From assembly GCF_025148445.1 (NCBI RefSeq), contig NZ_CP102270.1, positions 1,442,001-1,506,000 on the forward strand: a DNA stretch of 64,000 nucleotides, in the 5' to 3' direction. Source of the DNA: Eshraghiella crossota. Lineage in GTDB: Bacteria > Bacillota > Clostridia > Lachnospirales > Lachnospiraceae. Position 1 is the first letter of the stretch. Each line of letters opens with the position of its first letter. Below, piece by piece: positions 33,095-41,230 of the stretch. The notes beneath the pieces were generated by a model that saw nothing but the letters and a program-made list of their open reading frames with translations, was not told the origin of the DNA and searched no databases. The position numbers and the translations under genes were made by a program.

Positions 33095-34531
33095 CTAAAG
33101 TGAATCATACAATTCCTGATATTTAAGTGCTGAGGTCTTCCATGAATAATCTGTCAGCATGCCTCTGTCAACAATCTTATTCCATTCTCTCTTATTGTTG
33201 TAGTATACAGACTTCGCATAATTCACGGTGTCAAGCATCTCGTGTGCATTGTAATTCCTAAATGAGAAGCCTGTTCCTGTTGATTCATACTGGTTATATG
33301 GCTCTACTGTATCTCTTAATCCGCCTGTTTCCCTGACAATAGGAACCGTTCCGTATCTTAATGCCATCAACTGGCTGAGTCCGCATGGCTCAAACAAAGA
33401 AGGCATAAGGTATGCATCACATGCCGCATATATCTTATGTGACATTTCCTCAGAATAATATATATTGGCAGAAACCCTGTTGTTGTACTTCCAGTCAAAA
33501 TGGCGGAACATATTCTCATAACGTTCCTCACCTGTTCCGAGAATAACAAGCTGTATATCTTCTGCACAAAGCTCATCCATAACATAAGCGATAAGGTCAA
33601 ACCCTTTCTGGTCTGTAAGTCTTGATACAATACCAACCATGAATTTCTTAGGGTTGACTTCAAGTCCGAGTTCCTGCTGCAAATCCATCTTATTCTTATA
33701 TTTTTCCTTACGGAATGTTATCTGATTGTAGTTGTGTGGTATCCTTGTATCTGTCTCCGGATTATATTCATCATAATCAATTCCGTTTACAATACCCCAT
33801 AAATCATTGCTTCTGGCTCTCATGAGGCCATCAAGCTTCTCACCATAGAACGGCGTCTTGATTTCCTCGGCATAGCTTCTGCTTACCGTGGTTATCTTAT
33901 CGGCATATACAATACCCCCCTTAAGGAAGTTGGCATCCTTATAAGCCTCAAGCTTGTCCGGTGTAAAATAAGAATCCGGCAGTCCAGTTACGTCCTTAAT
34001 AGTCTTCATATCGTAGATACCCTGAAACTTAAGGTTATGTATCGTCATTATTGACTTCATATCCCTGTAAAATTCGCCCTCATGGAATCTTTCCTTAAGG
34101 TATACAGGAATGATACCTGTCTGCCAGTCATGGCAATGAACTATGTCAGGCTTAAATCCTGTCAATGGTATTGCCGAAAGAGATGCCTTACAGAAGAATC
34201 CGAATTTTTCAATATCCTGATGAATATAGCCGTATGGCTTATATCCGTCAAAATAAAATTCGTTATCAATAAAATAGAAATGAACGCCTTCATATTCCAT
34301 TTCAAAAAGCCCCACATACTGGCTTCTCCATGCCAGATCTACATAGAAATTAGCTATATATTTCATCATATCTTTATATTTCTCAGGAATACATCGATAC
34401 TTAGGAATCATAACTCTTACATCATATTTAGTTTTATCAAAATACTTAGGTAGGCTTCCAACTACATCTGCAAGTCCACCTGTTTTTATAAATGGTGCTG
34501 CTTCAGAAGCAATAAATAATATGTTCTTCAT
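33095..34531 (-). CDS. glgA: Glycogen synthase
   Basis: A 478-residue GT5-family synthase extending alpha-1,4-glucan from ADP-glucose. The N-terminal KTGGLADVVGSLP (residue 15 onward) is the ADP-glucose motif; HCHDWQTGIIPVYL, VSRLTDQKGFDLI, and the C-terminal PSLFEPCGLSQLMALRYGTVPI with RETGGLRDTV complete the GT-B fold. It is monocistronic with its own promoter and terminator; glgB/C/D are not in the window. Firmicute spore formers often store glycogen before sporulation, and spo0A is the next gene upstream. Confidence 0.95.
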   Translation of the reverse strand: MKNILFIASEAAPFIKTGGLADVVGSLPKYFDKTKYDVRVMIPKYRCIPEKYKDMMKYIANFYVDLAWRSQYVGLFEMEYEGVHFYFIDNEFYFDGYKPYGYIHQDIEKFGFFCKASLSAIPLTGFKPDIVHCHDWQTGIIPVYLKERFHEGEFYRDMKSIMTIHNLKFQGIYDMKTIKDVTGLPDSYFTPDKLEAYKDANFLKGGIVYADKITTVSRSYAEEIKTPFYGEKLDGLMRARSNDLWGIVNGIDYDEYNPETDTRIPHNYNQITFRKEKYKNKMDLQQELGLEVNPKKFMVGIVSRLTDQKGFDLIAYVMDELCAEDIQLVILGTGEERYENMFRHFDWKYNNRVSANIYYSEEMSHKIYAACDAYLMPSLFEPCGLSQLMALRYGTVPIVRETGGLRDTVEPYNQYESTGTGFSFRNYNAHEMLDTVNYAKSVYYNNKREWNKIVDRGMLTDYSWKTSALKYQELYDSL

Positions 34532-34563
34532 AATACCCTCCGTAACACTTTACTCGTAAGAAT

Positions 34564-34592
34564 ATTATACCATATGTACCATTTATTTTAAA
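34564..34592 (-). promoter_or_regulatory. Promoter of glgA
   Basis: TTTAAA (34592-34587) and a perfect TATAAT (34569-34564) are 17 bases apart on the minus strand, about 33 bases before the glgA start and directly after the spo0A stop. Confidence 0.55.
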
Positions 34593-34599
34593 TGATTTT

Positions 34600-35385
34600 T
34601 TATCTTATTTTATATTCCAGACGAATCCTATCAGCTATTAATGCAATAAATTCAGAATTGGTAGGTTTGCCCTTTCCATTGCTAACTGTATAGCCGAAAA
34701 GCTCGTCTATCATATCCACCCTTCCACGGCTGAATGCTACTTCTATGGCATGTCTTATTGCCCTCTCAACCCTGCTTGATGTAGTCTGATATTTTTTTGC
34801 AATACTTGGATACAATACCTTTGTTATGCAATTAAGCATATCCATATCTTTGACAGACATCATAATCGCGTCCCTTAAATACTGATAACCTTTTATATGT
34901 GCCGGTATTCCAATATCATGAATAATCCCGGTTATATCACTTTCAAGATTAACTTCCCTGTCCATCTCTCTCGCTTCATTGTTATGTATGGAGGTTTTCC
35001 TGCCCATATTATTCTTAATACATTTCATTCTGTTAATCAATGTATTATTGTCAAACGGCTTCATTATATAGTAATTTGCTCCCAGATTAAAAGCATCCTC
35101 TGTCATGCCCTCCTGACCTACTGCTGAAATAACAATAAAGGCAGGCTTCTTCTTAATATTTCTGTCACCGTTAACCTTTTCCATTACCGTAAGTCCATCA
35201 ATTTTTGGCATAATTAAATCTAACAGCACAACATCAGGCTCTTTCTCTCTGATTATTCCTAAAAGCTGTTCTCCATCTTTGGCTCTGCCAACATTTTCAA
35301 AAGTCTTATCTGTTGCTATGACATCACTTATCAGATTAAGCATCCTTTCATTATCATCAGCAACTGCACATGTTATCTTTCCCAT
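34600..35385 (-). CDS. spo0A: Stage 0 sporulation protein A
   Basis: A 261-residue response regulator, the master switch of sporulation. The receiver domain (about 1-125) has the acidic pair in VADDNE, the phosphorylated aspartate in VLLDLIMPK and the lysine in IMKPFD. The C-terminal DNA-binding domain (about 150-261) has the Spo0A recognition helix region [22 protein letters not shown] chose ATG 35385, six bases after GGGGGA; the ATG two codons earlier touches that site. The usual upstream neighbour spoIVB is absent; a small membrane protein gene is there instead. Confidence 0.96.
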   Translation of the reverse strand: MGKITCAVADDNERMLNLISDVIATDKTFENVGRAKDGEQLLGIIREKEPDVVLLDLIMPKIDGLTVMEKVNGDRNIKKKPAFIVISAVGQEGMTEDAFNLGANYYIMKPFDNNTLINRMKCIKNNMGRKTSIHNNEAREMDREVNLESDITGIIHDIGIPAHIKGYQYLRDAIMMSVKDMDMLNCITKVLYPSIAKKYQTTSSRVERAIRHAIEVAFSRGRVDMIDELFGYTVSNGKGKPTNSEFIALIADRIRLEYKIR

Positions 35386-35415
35386 AAGCATCCCCCAAAA
35401 TAAAATTTTGTTCTG

Positions 35416-35445
35416 ATTATAATTCTCATTAACCGTTTATTTCAA
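35416..35445 (-). promoter_or_regulatory. Promoter of spo0A
   Basis: TTGAAA (35445-35440) and TATAAT (35421-35416) are 18 bases apart on the minus strand, about 31 bases before the spo0A start. Confidence 0.55.
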
Positions 35446-35473
35446 TTCATTTTCGTCGCAATATATTACATTA

Positions 35474-35490
35474 TTTGACATCATTTGACA
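35474..35490 (-). promoter_or_regulatory. Tandem 0A-box-like sites upstream of spo0A
   Basis: TGTCAAA occurs twice on the minus strand (35490-35484 and 35480-35474) in the same orientation, exactly ten bases apart, 29 bases upstream of the spo0A -35. The 0A box is TGTCGAA with the fifth base often A. Tandem boxes one helical turn apart fit binding of a Spo0A~P dimer and autoregulation. Confidence 0.55.
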
Positions 35491-35520
35491 CATATTAGTT
35501 ATTCTTATTGTTGTTTAATA

Positions 35521-35550
35521 AAAAAACAAAGAGACCCTCACAAGGTCTCT
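35521..35550 (-). terminator. Terminator after the small membrane protein gene
   Basis: AGAGACC (35530-35536) pairs with 35544-35550 across seven bases and runs into TTTGTTTTTT on the minus strand, eight bases after the stop of the gene upstream. Confidence 0.8.
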
Positions 35551-35557
35551 CTGTAAT

Positions 35558-35962
35558 TTAATCAGTTACTTCATCTCCGTTACCGGCTTTATCAGTCTTT
35601 TCAACATAATTTTCATTTTTAACAAATTTGTCATCTGTATCATCAAATGGAGTTATATCAATATATTCATCGTTACCTATATATTCGCTGACTACAGTAT
35701 ACATAGACGTGGATGTAATTCCAAATGTACTGAAAAAAGCCAGTCCTATAACTACTGCACAATACTTTGCTACGTCATGAGGAATCACTTTCATTGCCGT
35801 AAGTGCAGCAATTATAATGCCGATAGCTCCTATTCCAAGTGAACAATAATTAATCTTGTTAGATGGCTCAATATCCATAACAGCCCATCCCTTGGAATCA
35901 AGCTTATCAATGTATTCCTGCAAGTCTCTTTCTTTAACTTCAACAACTAAATGTCTGCTCAT
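35558..35962 (-). CDS. Small membrane protein of unknown function
   Basis: A 134-residue protein I do not recognise. A basic/acidic N-terminal segment (about 1-40, MSRHLVVEVKERDLQEYIDK) is followed by two membrane helices (about 42-65 and 68-92) and a very acidic C-terminus (EYIGNDEYIDITPFDDTDD). The start at 35962 follows GGAGGG; the open frame upstream is eight codons longer. It stands alone between terminators and ahead of spo0A, so position gives no clear function. Confidence 0.65.
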   Translation of the reverse strand: MSRHLVVEVKERDLQEYIDKLDSKGWAVMDIEPSNKINYCSLGIGAIGIIIAALTAMKVIPHDVAKYCAVVIGLAFFSTFGITSTSMYTVVSEYIGNDEYIDITPFDDTDDKFVKNENYVEKTDKAGNGDEVTD

Positions 35963-36043
35963 TACTATGTCCCTCCATATGCACATAATTTACAATAAAT
36001 ATGTTATAATTCTATCATATTGATCCAATAATATCAATAATGA

Positions 36044-37162
36044 TTATTTTCTCACAATCTTACCCTGATACAATTTCTTAGGCATCATATTAACCCTGAA
36101 CGTCTTCTGTACCGCCTTAATCCTTGGAATATCATTTTCTGTAATAACAGAAGCACACACAGCTTTACTGCCATCTCTTCCGCACCTTCCGGCTCTATGG
36201 AGATAATCCACAGGCTTATCCGGAAGTCCTATGTTAATAACAGTATCAACATTATCAAAATGAAGTCCTCTTGCTGCCATATCGGAACATATAAGGTAAC
36301 TTACTTTGCCACTTCTGAAATCATCTGTAATCTGTCTCCTTTTATTCTTGTCCAATTTGCCATGTAATGATTTCACATTGTAATGATGGAATTCCATCTT
36401 CTGTGTTATCTCTTCTATATCATACTTGGAGTTGGAGAAAATAAGACAATGCTTAGTATCAAGTGCCTTAATAACCTTTCTTACTGTCTCAATAAGCTCT
36501 CTCTTCTCAACCGTAAAATAATAATGTTCGATATTAGTTGGAATTGTAATCTTATCTCCGGTTGTTATATTAACATAATCAGCTCCAATCTGTCCTGCTA
36601 ATGTTCTCGTATTGTCTGTAACCGATGCAGAAAACAACATAACCTGTATATCTCTCATAAAGCATTTTCTAAGTGCAGTTATTCCATCAATATTGTCCTT
36701 ATTAAGTATCTTATCAGCTTCATCTATAATAAGCGTCTTAACCTGATGAGCTGCCAGTTTTCTATCCTCCTTAATAAGTTCATATATTCTCTGATATGTG
36801 CCTACAACAATATTAGGCTTACTCTTAAGCGTCTGTAACTGTCTCTGCTTATTAACACCGGAAAACAATGCCGCCGCAGTAATAGGTATCCCGGAATTAT
36901 TGGAAAGCTGGTTAATCTGACTGCAAATCTGTATACATAATTCCTTTGATGGAGTTATCACAACAGCATATAATTCCTTATTATCAATATTCTTCATTAT
37001 AACCGGTAATAAAAAAGCAAGTGTCTTGCCCGTTCCGGTTCCTGAACATGCAATAATATTCTTTCCTTCCAATGCAGGTTTAAAACAGTCCTCTTGTATT
37101 CCGGTCATCTTAGTTATTCCCTGTTTATTAAGTCCTTTGACAAGTCTGTTGTCCAAATCCAT
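36044..37162 (-). CDS. DEAD-box RNA helicase
   Basis: A 372-residue minimal DEAD-box helicase with both RecA domains. Visible are the Q motif (GITKMTGIQEDCF), Walker A CSGTGTGKT near residue 42, IIDEADKI (motif II), FSAS in place of the usual SAT (motif III), CSDMAARGLHF (motif V) and HRAGRCGRDG (motif VI). There is almost no C-terminal extension to show which RNA it acts on. I chose ATG 37162; a GTG 13 codons earlier exists. The IS607-type element ends just upstream, so its original promoter may have been displaced and it may depend on transcription from the element. Confidence 0.88.
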   Translation of the reverse strand: MDLDNRLVKGLNKQGITKMTGIQEDCFKPALEGKNIIACSGTGTGKTLAFLLPVIMKNIDNKELYAVVITPSKELCIQICSQINQLSNNSGIPITAAALFSGVNKQRQLQTLKSKPNIVVGTYQRIYELIKEDRKLAAHQVKTLIIDEADKILNKDNIDGITALRKCFMRDIQVMLFSASVTDNTRTLAGQIGADYVNITTGDKITIPTNIEHYYFTVEKRELIETVRKVIKALDTKHCLIFSNSKYDIEEITQKMEFHHYNVKSLHGKLDKNKRRQITDDFRSGKVSYLICSDMAARGLHFDNVDTVINIGLPDKPVDYLHRAGRCGRDGSKAVCASVITENDIPRIKAVQKTFRVNMMPKKLYQGKIVRK

Positions 37163-37204
37163 TAAATGTCTGCCACTCAAAATGTGTGTAAATATACGCA
37201 CATC

Positions 37205-37420
37205 GAGATAATATAGGTTCTCACGAACTCTACTTACTGCTTCATCGTGTATGCTTTTGATTGACCGAAATCATATCTACTTGCAGGTTCTTGTACACTC
37301 CGCAGTCGTTAATTCCCGAATAAGCCTTCGGTACATACTTACGTTTGCGTTTGACTATGCAACTTCGTAAGTTATAGCATCTCTCAAATTAAGTGCAGCA
37401 TTAAAGTCCCTATCTTCAAC
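37205..37420 (-). ncRNA. Candidate omega-RNA (reRNA) of TnpB with the element's right end
   Basis: TnpB nucleases use an RNA made from the 3' end of tnpB and the following non-coding stretch, ending at the element boundary, with the guide read from flanking DNA. About 150 non-coding bases follow the tnpB stop on the minus strand. They contain a GGTTC-TCAC-GAACTC hairpin (37216-37230) near the presumed right end. The limits given are estimates; the guide would start near 37205 and run toward the helicase gene. Confidence 0.45.
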
Positions 37421-38518
37421 ATAACCGCATTCGCATCTGTAAATTCTATCCGAAAGTTTTAAATCTCTCTTGATGCGACCACAACGGTGACATATTTTTG
37501 AAGATGGATACCATCTGGCTACTACTCTTAACTCAATACCGTTTTCATTACATTTAGACTGAACTTTTGCTCTAAACTCATAAAACTTCTGTGATGCAAC
37601 GGCTTTTGAGAGATGTCGGTTCTTCATCATTCCTTTTACATTTAAGTCCTCAATCGTTATATAAGATGGTTTGGTTTTTACTATCTCAGCAATTGTCTTG
37701 TTAATGTAATCCGTACGGACATTATCTATCTTATGATGAAGTTTTTGTACCTTGAGCTTTTGTTTCTGTATATTTGCTCTTTGAGTGACTTCTCCTTTCT
37801 TTAAGTTTTCATACTTTCGAGAGAGACACCTTTGTTCTCGAATAAGTTGCTTTTCAAGTTTCTTTAATCTTGCAGATTTGTTAATGTTCTTATACGTTTT
37901 ACCATTGGAAACAATAGCAAAATCCTTTAAACCAAGGTCAATACCAATTCCATCGTTAGAGTTATTAGCAATCTGGGCATCAGGGATTTCCACAAGAACG
38001 GAAACATAAAATTTGTCAACTTTGATTGAAACTGAACCACTTTTGATTATATATCCATCTTTGGTTGTTGGAATGTATCCTTTTTCTTTGATACGTACCC
38101 AACCTAAAGTTGGAATATTGATACGATGCCTTTCGCAAAAACAGTCCTTTGGATTATTCTTAACGAAGTACATCTTCACATCAGATTTACCTTTCTTTTT
38201 GTAATTAGGAAAAGCACTCTGATGTTTGAAAAATCTTGTAAAAGCAGTACAACCACATTCGATTGAATGCTTTACAGATTTTGAACTTACTTCCTTAACC
38301 CAGGAATATTCTGGATGGTTTGGAAGATACTCATTGTTAAGCCAGACACTAAACGATTTACCACTCATAAACTTTTTGCCATTATCATAAAGTTCTTTAT
38401 TATGAGTAAGATAAAAGTTATAGATGTACCTACAAGTTCCTATCGTCTTGCGTATCTTGATTTTCTGCTCTTCTGTTGGATTTATTTCCGTCTTGAAGCT
38501 CTTTAGCAATTTTCTCAT
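37355..38518 (-). CDS. tnpB: TnpB RNA-guided nuclease (IS607-associated)
   Basis: A complete 387-residue TnpB. The RuvC catalytic residues are all present: D194 in GIGIDLGLKDF, E290 in YITIEDLNVKG and D371 in EDRDFNAALNL. The zinc finger has C343/C346 (ICHRCG) and C362/C364 (RCECG). The N-terminal OrfB helix-turn-helix part (about 1-60) is intact, ending before a lysine-rich linker. TnpB cuts DNA under RNA guidance and helps retain the element. Its start overlaps the end of the tnpA remnant. Intact TnpB beside dead TnpA suggests it is kept by selection or by trans-acting TnpA. Confidence 0.92.
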   Translation of the reverse strand: MRKLLKSFKTEINPTEEQKIKIRKTIGTCRYIYNFYLTHNKELYDNGKKFMSGKSFSVWLNNEYLPNHPEYSWVKEVSSKSVKHSIECGCTAFTRFFKHQSAFPNYKKKGKSDVKMYFVKNNPKDCFCERHRINIPTLGWVRIKEKGYIPTTKDGYIIKSGSVSIKVDKFYVSVLVEIPDAQIANNSNDGIGIDLGLKDFAIVSNGKTYKNINKSARLKKLEKQLIREQRCLSRKYENLKKGEVTQRANIQKQKLKVQKLHHKIDNVRTDYINKTIAEIVKTKPSYITIEDLNVKGMMKNRHLSKAVASQKFYEFRAKVQSKCNENGIELRVVARWYPSSKICHRCGRIKRDLKLSDRIYRCECGYVEDRDFNAALNLRDAITYEVA

Positions 38519-39093
38519 CTCTTTCTATTTGTTTTTTATATATACAAAGTCCATATAACCTACAAGAGAATACATGGAGTATTGAAACAATATCCTGCAC
38601 GAGTTCTTCTTGAGGCGATAGTTCTTCATTGTTTACTACCACCATGGTTGTATTGAACTTCATACAGAATTTTTCAAACCAATCATAGCCAAATCGGATA
38701 AATTTATCCTTATGAGTTACGATAATGGTTTTGATTTTCTGTTCCATTACTTCATCTAATAATTCGTTCCATTTCTCGCGATTATAATTAAGACCACTCC
38801 CATAATCTTCAACACATTGGTCTACGATAATACCTTTAGAATTACAAAACTGTCGTAGAAATGACAACTTGACGCGTATCGTCTTCTGTATTTATGCCTT
38901 TGAATTGAAGATATTGGTCGTAAGTGTAATAACGCCTATCAGTTGGAGTACGATTTGCTTTTAGAGTTCCTTCTCTATCCCAACGCTGTAACGTTTTGGC
39001 AGAAACACCTAGCAATTCAGCAAAATCTTTTGGCTTGTAATTTGTGATATTCGATGTATCATAGTATATCTCCATGAGTATATTTAAACGCAT
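38430..39093 (-). pseudogene. IS607 TnpA serine recombinase, decayed
   Basis: The N-terminal piece (39093-38842, 83 codons) has the MerR-like helix-turn-helix YKPKDFAELLGVSAKTLQRWDREG and the RTPTDRRYYTYDQY segment. The C-terminal piece (to 38430) is in another frame and runs SFLRQFCNSKG, GSGLNYNREKW, FIRFGYDWFEKFC and NNEELSPQEELVQDI, all typical of IS607 TnpA. Two lesions are seen: the frame changes by one base after DDTRQVV near 38862, and the catalytic-serine segment (YARVS in family members), expected between KGI and DDTR, is missing. The protein cannot be an active recombinase. Confidence 0.85.
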
Positions 39094-39155
39094 ATTATCA
39101 CATTTGACAACTTATTCAGTTACTTAAAGTTTCCTCCTTGAATTCTATAAAATAA

Positions 39156-39185
39156 TTGATATCATACATATTTTTGTATTATACT
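39156..39185 (+). promoter_or_regulatory. Promoter of ttcA
   Basis: TTGATA (39156-39161) and TATACT (39180-39185) are 18 bases apart, 34 bases before ATG 39220. Confidence 0.5.
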
Positions 39186-39219
39186 ATATCCCATAAAAAA
39201 ACACAAACTCGAGGAATAT

Positions 39220-39948
39220 ATGGATTTACAAAAATTATACAGTTATACAAGAAAAGCAATTTATGAATACAATATGATTGAAGACGGTGATAAAATAGCC
39301 ATAGGAATATCGGGAGGAAAAGACAGCCTTACCCTGCTGTATGCACTTGCAGGATTAAGACGTTTCTACCCGAAAAAATATGAACTTGTAGCAATTACGG
39401 TAAAACTTGGTCTAGAAAATATGGATTTTACACCTGTAAAGGAACTATGTGATAAACTTGAAGTTCCTTACTATACGGTTGATACAGAAATATATCAGAT
39501 AATATTTGAAGCAAGAAAAGAGAGCAATCCTTGCTCATTATGTGCAAAAATGAGGAAAGGTGCATTTAATGAAAAAGCACTGGAGTTAGGATGTAATAAA
39601 TTCGCCTATGCCCACCATAGGGATGACCTGATTGAAACCTTCTATATGTCATTAATGTATGAAGGACGTATCCATACTTTCTCTCCTGTAACTTATATGG
39701 ATAAATCAGGGCTTACACTGATACGTCCTCTTATGCTCATTCCGGAATATGCAATAAAATCTTTTTCAAAAAGATATGAGCTTCCCATTGTTAAAAATCA
39801 GTGTCCTGCCGATGGTTATACAAAAAGACAATATATAAAAGATATGCTTCATAATCTTTCAAAAGAAAATCCGGGGCTTACAGAACATTCATTTACTGCA
39901 ATAATCAATGCCAATCTGGAAGACTGGCCAAAAAGGATAGTCAGATAA
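39220..39948 (+). CDS. ttcA: TtcA-family tRNA 2-thiocytidine synthase
   Basis: A 242-residue PP-loop ATPase. The PP-loop GISGGKDSLTLLYAL starts near residue 29, and the CxxC pair is in NPCSLCAKMRKGAF (about residue 108), as in TtcA, which thiolates cytidine 32 of some tRNAs using an iron-sulfur cluster. The third cysteine expected for the cluster is in KNQCPADGYTKR near residue 195. GAGGAA precedes ATG 39220. It stands alone on the plus strand beside the IS607-type element. Other small PP-loop tRNA enzymes of this family are hard to tell apart, so the exact tRNA base is inferred. Confidence 0.82.
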   Translation: MDLQKLYSYTRKAIYEYNMIEDGDKIAIGISGGKDSLTLLYALAGLRRFYPKKYELVAITVKLGLENMDFTPVKELCDKLEVPYYTVDTEIYQIIFEARKESNPCSLCAKMRKGAFNEKALELGCNKFAYAHHRDDLIETFYMSLMYEGRIHTFSPVTYMDKSGLTLIRPLMLIPEYAIKSFSKRYELPIVKNQCPADGYTKRQYIKDMLHNLSKENPGLTEHSFTAIINANLEDWPKRIVR

Positions 39949-39970
39949 TCCCACCGGGATTATCCGGCAC

Positions 39971-40312
39971 TCAGGTATTACAGTTGTGGCAATAATAAGT
40001 GATGAGAAGATTCTGTCCCGTATATATCTTATCGGAATATAAATTATTCATTCTCTTAATCTCTGCGATGTAATCATTCACATCATCATAATATTCATAA
40101 TCCATATTGGCTTCGGCAATATCCCATAAGGTATCCCCACTCGTTACCGTATAATTCTTATATCTCTTATCGGAATAATCTCTTCCATAACTGTTATTGG
40201 CATCAACCCTGACTCTGCTTACAAGTATTATCACAACAACAACTGCTGATATAACTGCCATTGCTGCAATCTTACTGCAGTTCTTTCTTAATTTCTTAAT
40301 TAAAATGTTCAT
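39971..40312 (-). CDS. YneA-like LysM protein, predicted SOS-induced division inhibitor
   Basis: A 113-residue protein with a basic N-terminus, one membrane helix (about residues 16-32) and a LysM domain (YTVTSGDTLWDIAEANM, about residues 54-105). This plan, and its divergent position next to lexA, match Bacillus YneA, which delays cell division during the SOS response. Three SOS boxes lie in the shared upstream region. The C-terminus ends in CHNCNT. Sequence similarity to YneA outside LysM is low, so function is inferred from layout. Confidence 0.75.
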   Translation of the reverse strand: MNILIKKLRKNCSKIAAMAVISAVVVVIILVSRVRVDANNSYGRDYSDKRYKNYTVTSGDTLWDIAEANMDYEYYDDVNDYIAEIKRMNNLYSDKIYTGQNLLITYYCHNCNT

Positions 40313-40377
40313 AATCTTATTCCTCCGTTCCTAAACTATCTAAATAATAATTCATTGCGTGTACAATAAACAGTACA

Positions 40378-40391
40378 CAAACTTGTGTTCG
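40378..40391. promoter_or_regulatory. LexA (SOS) box 1
   Basis: CAAAC-TTGT-GTTCG fits the Gram-positive SOS consensus CGAACNNNNGTTCG at all but one of the conserved positions (an A in place of the first G). It is 65 bases upstream of the YneA-like gene. Confidence 0.7.
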
Positions 40392-40415
40392 ATTCGTTAA
40401 TATGATATTACATCT

Positions 40416-40429
40416 CGAACATCCGTTTG
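40416..40429. promoter_or_regulatory. LexA (SOS) box 2
   Basis: CGAAC-ATCC-GTTTG matches the SOS consensus with one substitution in the right half. It is 38 bases from box 1 and 40 from box 3, so the three sites lie roughly on one face of the helix. Confidence 0.75.
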
Positions 40430-40455
40430 TCAATAGTTTTATCGAACATTTTTTC

Positions 40456-40469
40456 GGAACTTTTGTTTG
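40456..40469. promoter_or_regulatory. LexA (SOS) box 3
   Basis: GGAAC-TTTT-GTTTG has the GAAC and GTTT cores at the right spacing. It overlaps the -35 of the predicted lexA promoter, so binding would block lexA transcription (autoregulation). Confidence 0.65.
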
Positions 40470-40495
40470 CATATATTCCGTATGTGTGATATATT
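40467..40495 (+). promoter_or_regulatory. Promoter of lexA
   Basis: TTGCAT (40467-40472) and TATATT (40490-40495) are 17 bases apart, 33 bases before ATG 40529; the -35 overlaps SOS box 3. Confidence 0.5.
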
Positions 40496-40528
40496 GTATT
40501 TAATAAATAACAATCGGAGGTATAAGAT

Positions 40529-41155
40529 ATGAGTAAAGGACGAATTACTCCTAAGCAGGAGGAGATTCTTAATTTTATCAAACAGCATATTTTATCTAAA
40601 AACTATCCGCCATCAGTCAGGGAAATCTGCGAAGCGGTTAATCTGAAATCAACTTCAAGTGTGCATGCACATCTTGCTACGCTTGAGAAGAACGGTTATA
40701 TATCAAGAGACCAGTCCAAGACCCGTGCCATAGAAATTGTAGATGATGATTTCGGTTTTAACCTGCCTGACAGGGAATTAGTTAATGTTCCCATGATAGG
40801 AACCGTCGCAGCCGGTCTTCCACTTCTTGCCGAAGAGAATATAAGGGATTATTTTCCAATACCTGCAGATATGCTTCCCAATACCGAGACATTTCTGCTT
40901 CGTGTCAAGGGAGACAGTATGATTAATATGGGAATTTATGATGGTGATGATTTGCTGGTTGCCCGTCAGGATACTGCATCTAACGGGGAAGTAATCGTTG
41001 CATTAGTAGATGATTCTGCAACGGTCAAGCGTTTTTACAAAGAGAACAATCATTATCGTCTTCAACCCGAGAACGATAATATGGATCCTATTATCGTTGA
41101 TGAATGTAAGATTCTTGGAAAAGTAATTGGATTGCTAAGAACCAATATTATTTAA
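40529..41155 (+). CDS. lexA: LexA repressor
   Basis: A 208-residue SOS repressor that cleaves itself when RecA filaments form. The N-terminal winged helix (about 1-70) has PPSVREICEAVNLKSTSSVHAHL. The Ala-Gly cleavage site is in GTVAAGLP near residue 90; the catalytic serine is in KGDSMINMG and the lysine in SATVKRFY. GGAGG precedes ATG 40529. It faces the YneA-like gene across three SOS boxes. Confidence 0.97.
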   Translation: MSKGRITPKQEEILNFIKQHILSKNYPPSVREICEAVNLKSTSSVHAHLATLEKNGYISRDQSKTRAIEIVDDDFGFNLPDRELVNVPMIGTVAAGLPLLAEENIRDYFPIPADMLPNTETFLLRVKGDSMINMGIYDGDDLLVARQDTASNGEVIVALVDDSATVKRFYKENNHYRLQPENDNMDPIIVDECKILGKVIGLLRTNII

Positions 41156-41173
41156 TTTCAAATGTTCTATACA

Positions 41174-41211
41174 AGAATAAGCGGTATGGCTTCTGTCATA
41201 CCGCTTATTCT
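41174..41211. terminator. Bidirectional terminator between lexA and the chemoreceptor gene
   Basis: A perfect 15-base inverted repeat (AGAATAAGCGGTATG, 41174-41188, with 41197-41211) has an eight-base loop. It lies between convergent lexA and the chemoreceptor gene and can serve both, though the T-runs are short. Confidence 0.8.
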
Positions 41212-41230
41212 ATCTTATATAAATCTTTAA

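Larger units (their letters stand above)
37205..39150 (-). mobile_element. IS607-type element with broken TnpA and intact TnpB
   Basis: The pair of a MerR-like/serine-recombinase TnpA and a TnpB downstream of it, with overlapping ends, defines the IS607 family. These elements have no terminal inverted repeats and insert at GG dinucleotides, so the borders cannot be set from one copy; both limits here are approximate. It lies between the helicase gene and ttcA. TnpA is a pseudogene, so the copy cannot move by itself. Confidence 0.75.

Noticed and set aside
37355..39093. IS200/IS605 element (Y1 transposase)
   Set aside because: The transposase remnant is MerR-HTH plus serine recombinase, so the family is IS607; no HUH Y1 protein is present.
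38430..39093. Programmed frameshift making a full TnpA
   Set aside because: No slippery sequence is evident at the junction, and the catalytic-serine segment is missing in both frames, so a shift would not restore activity.
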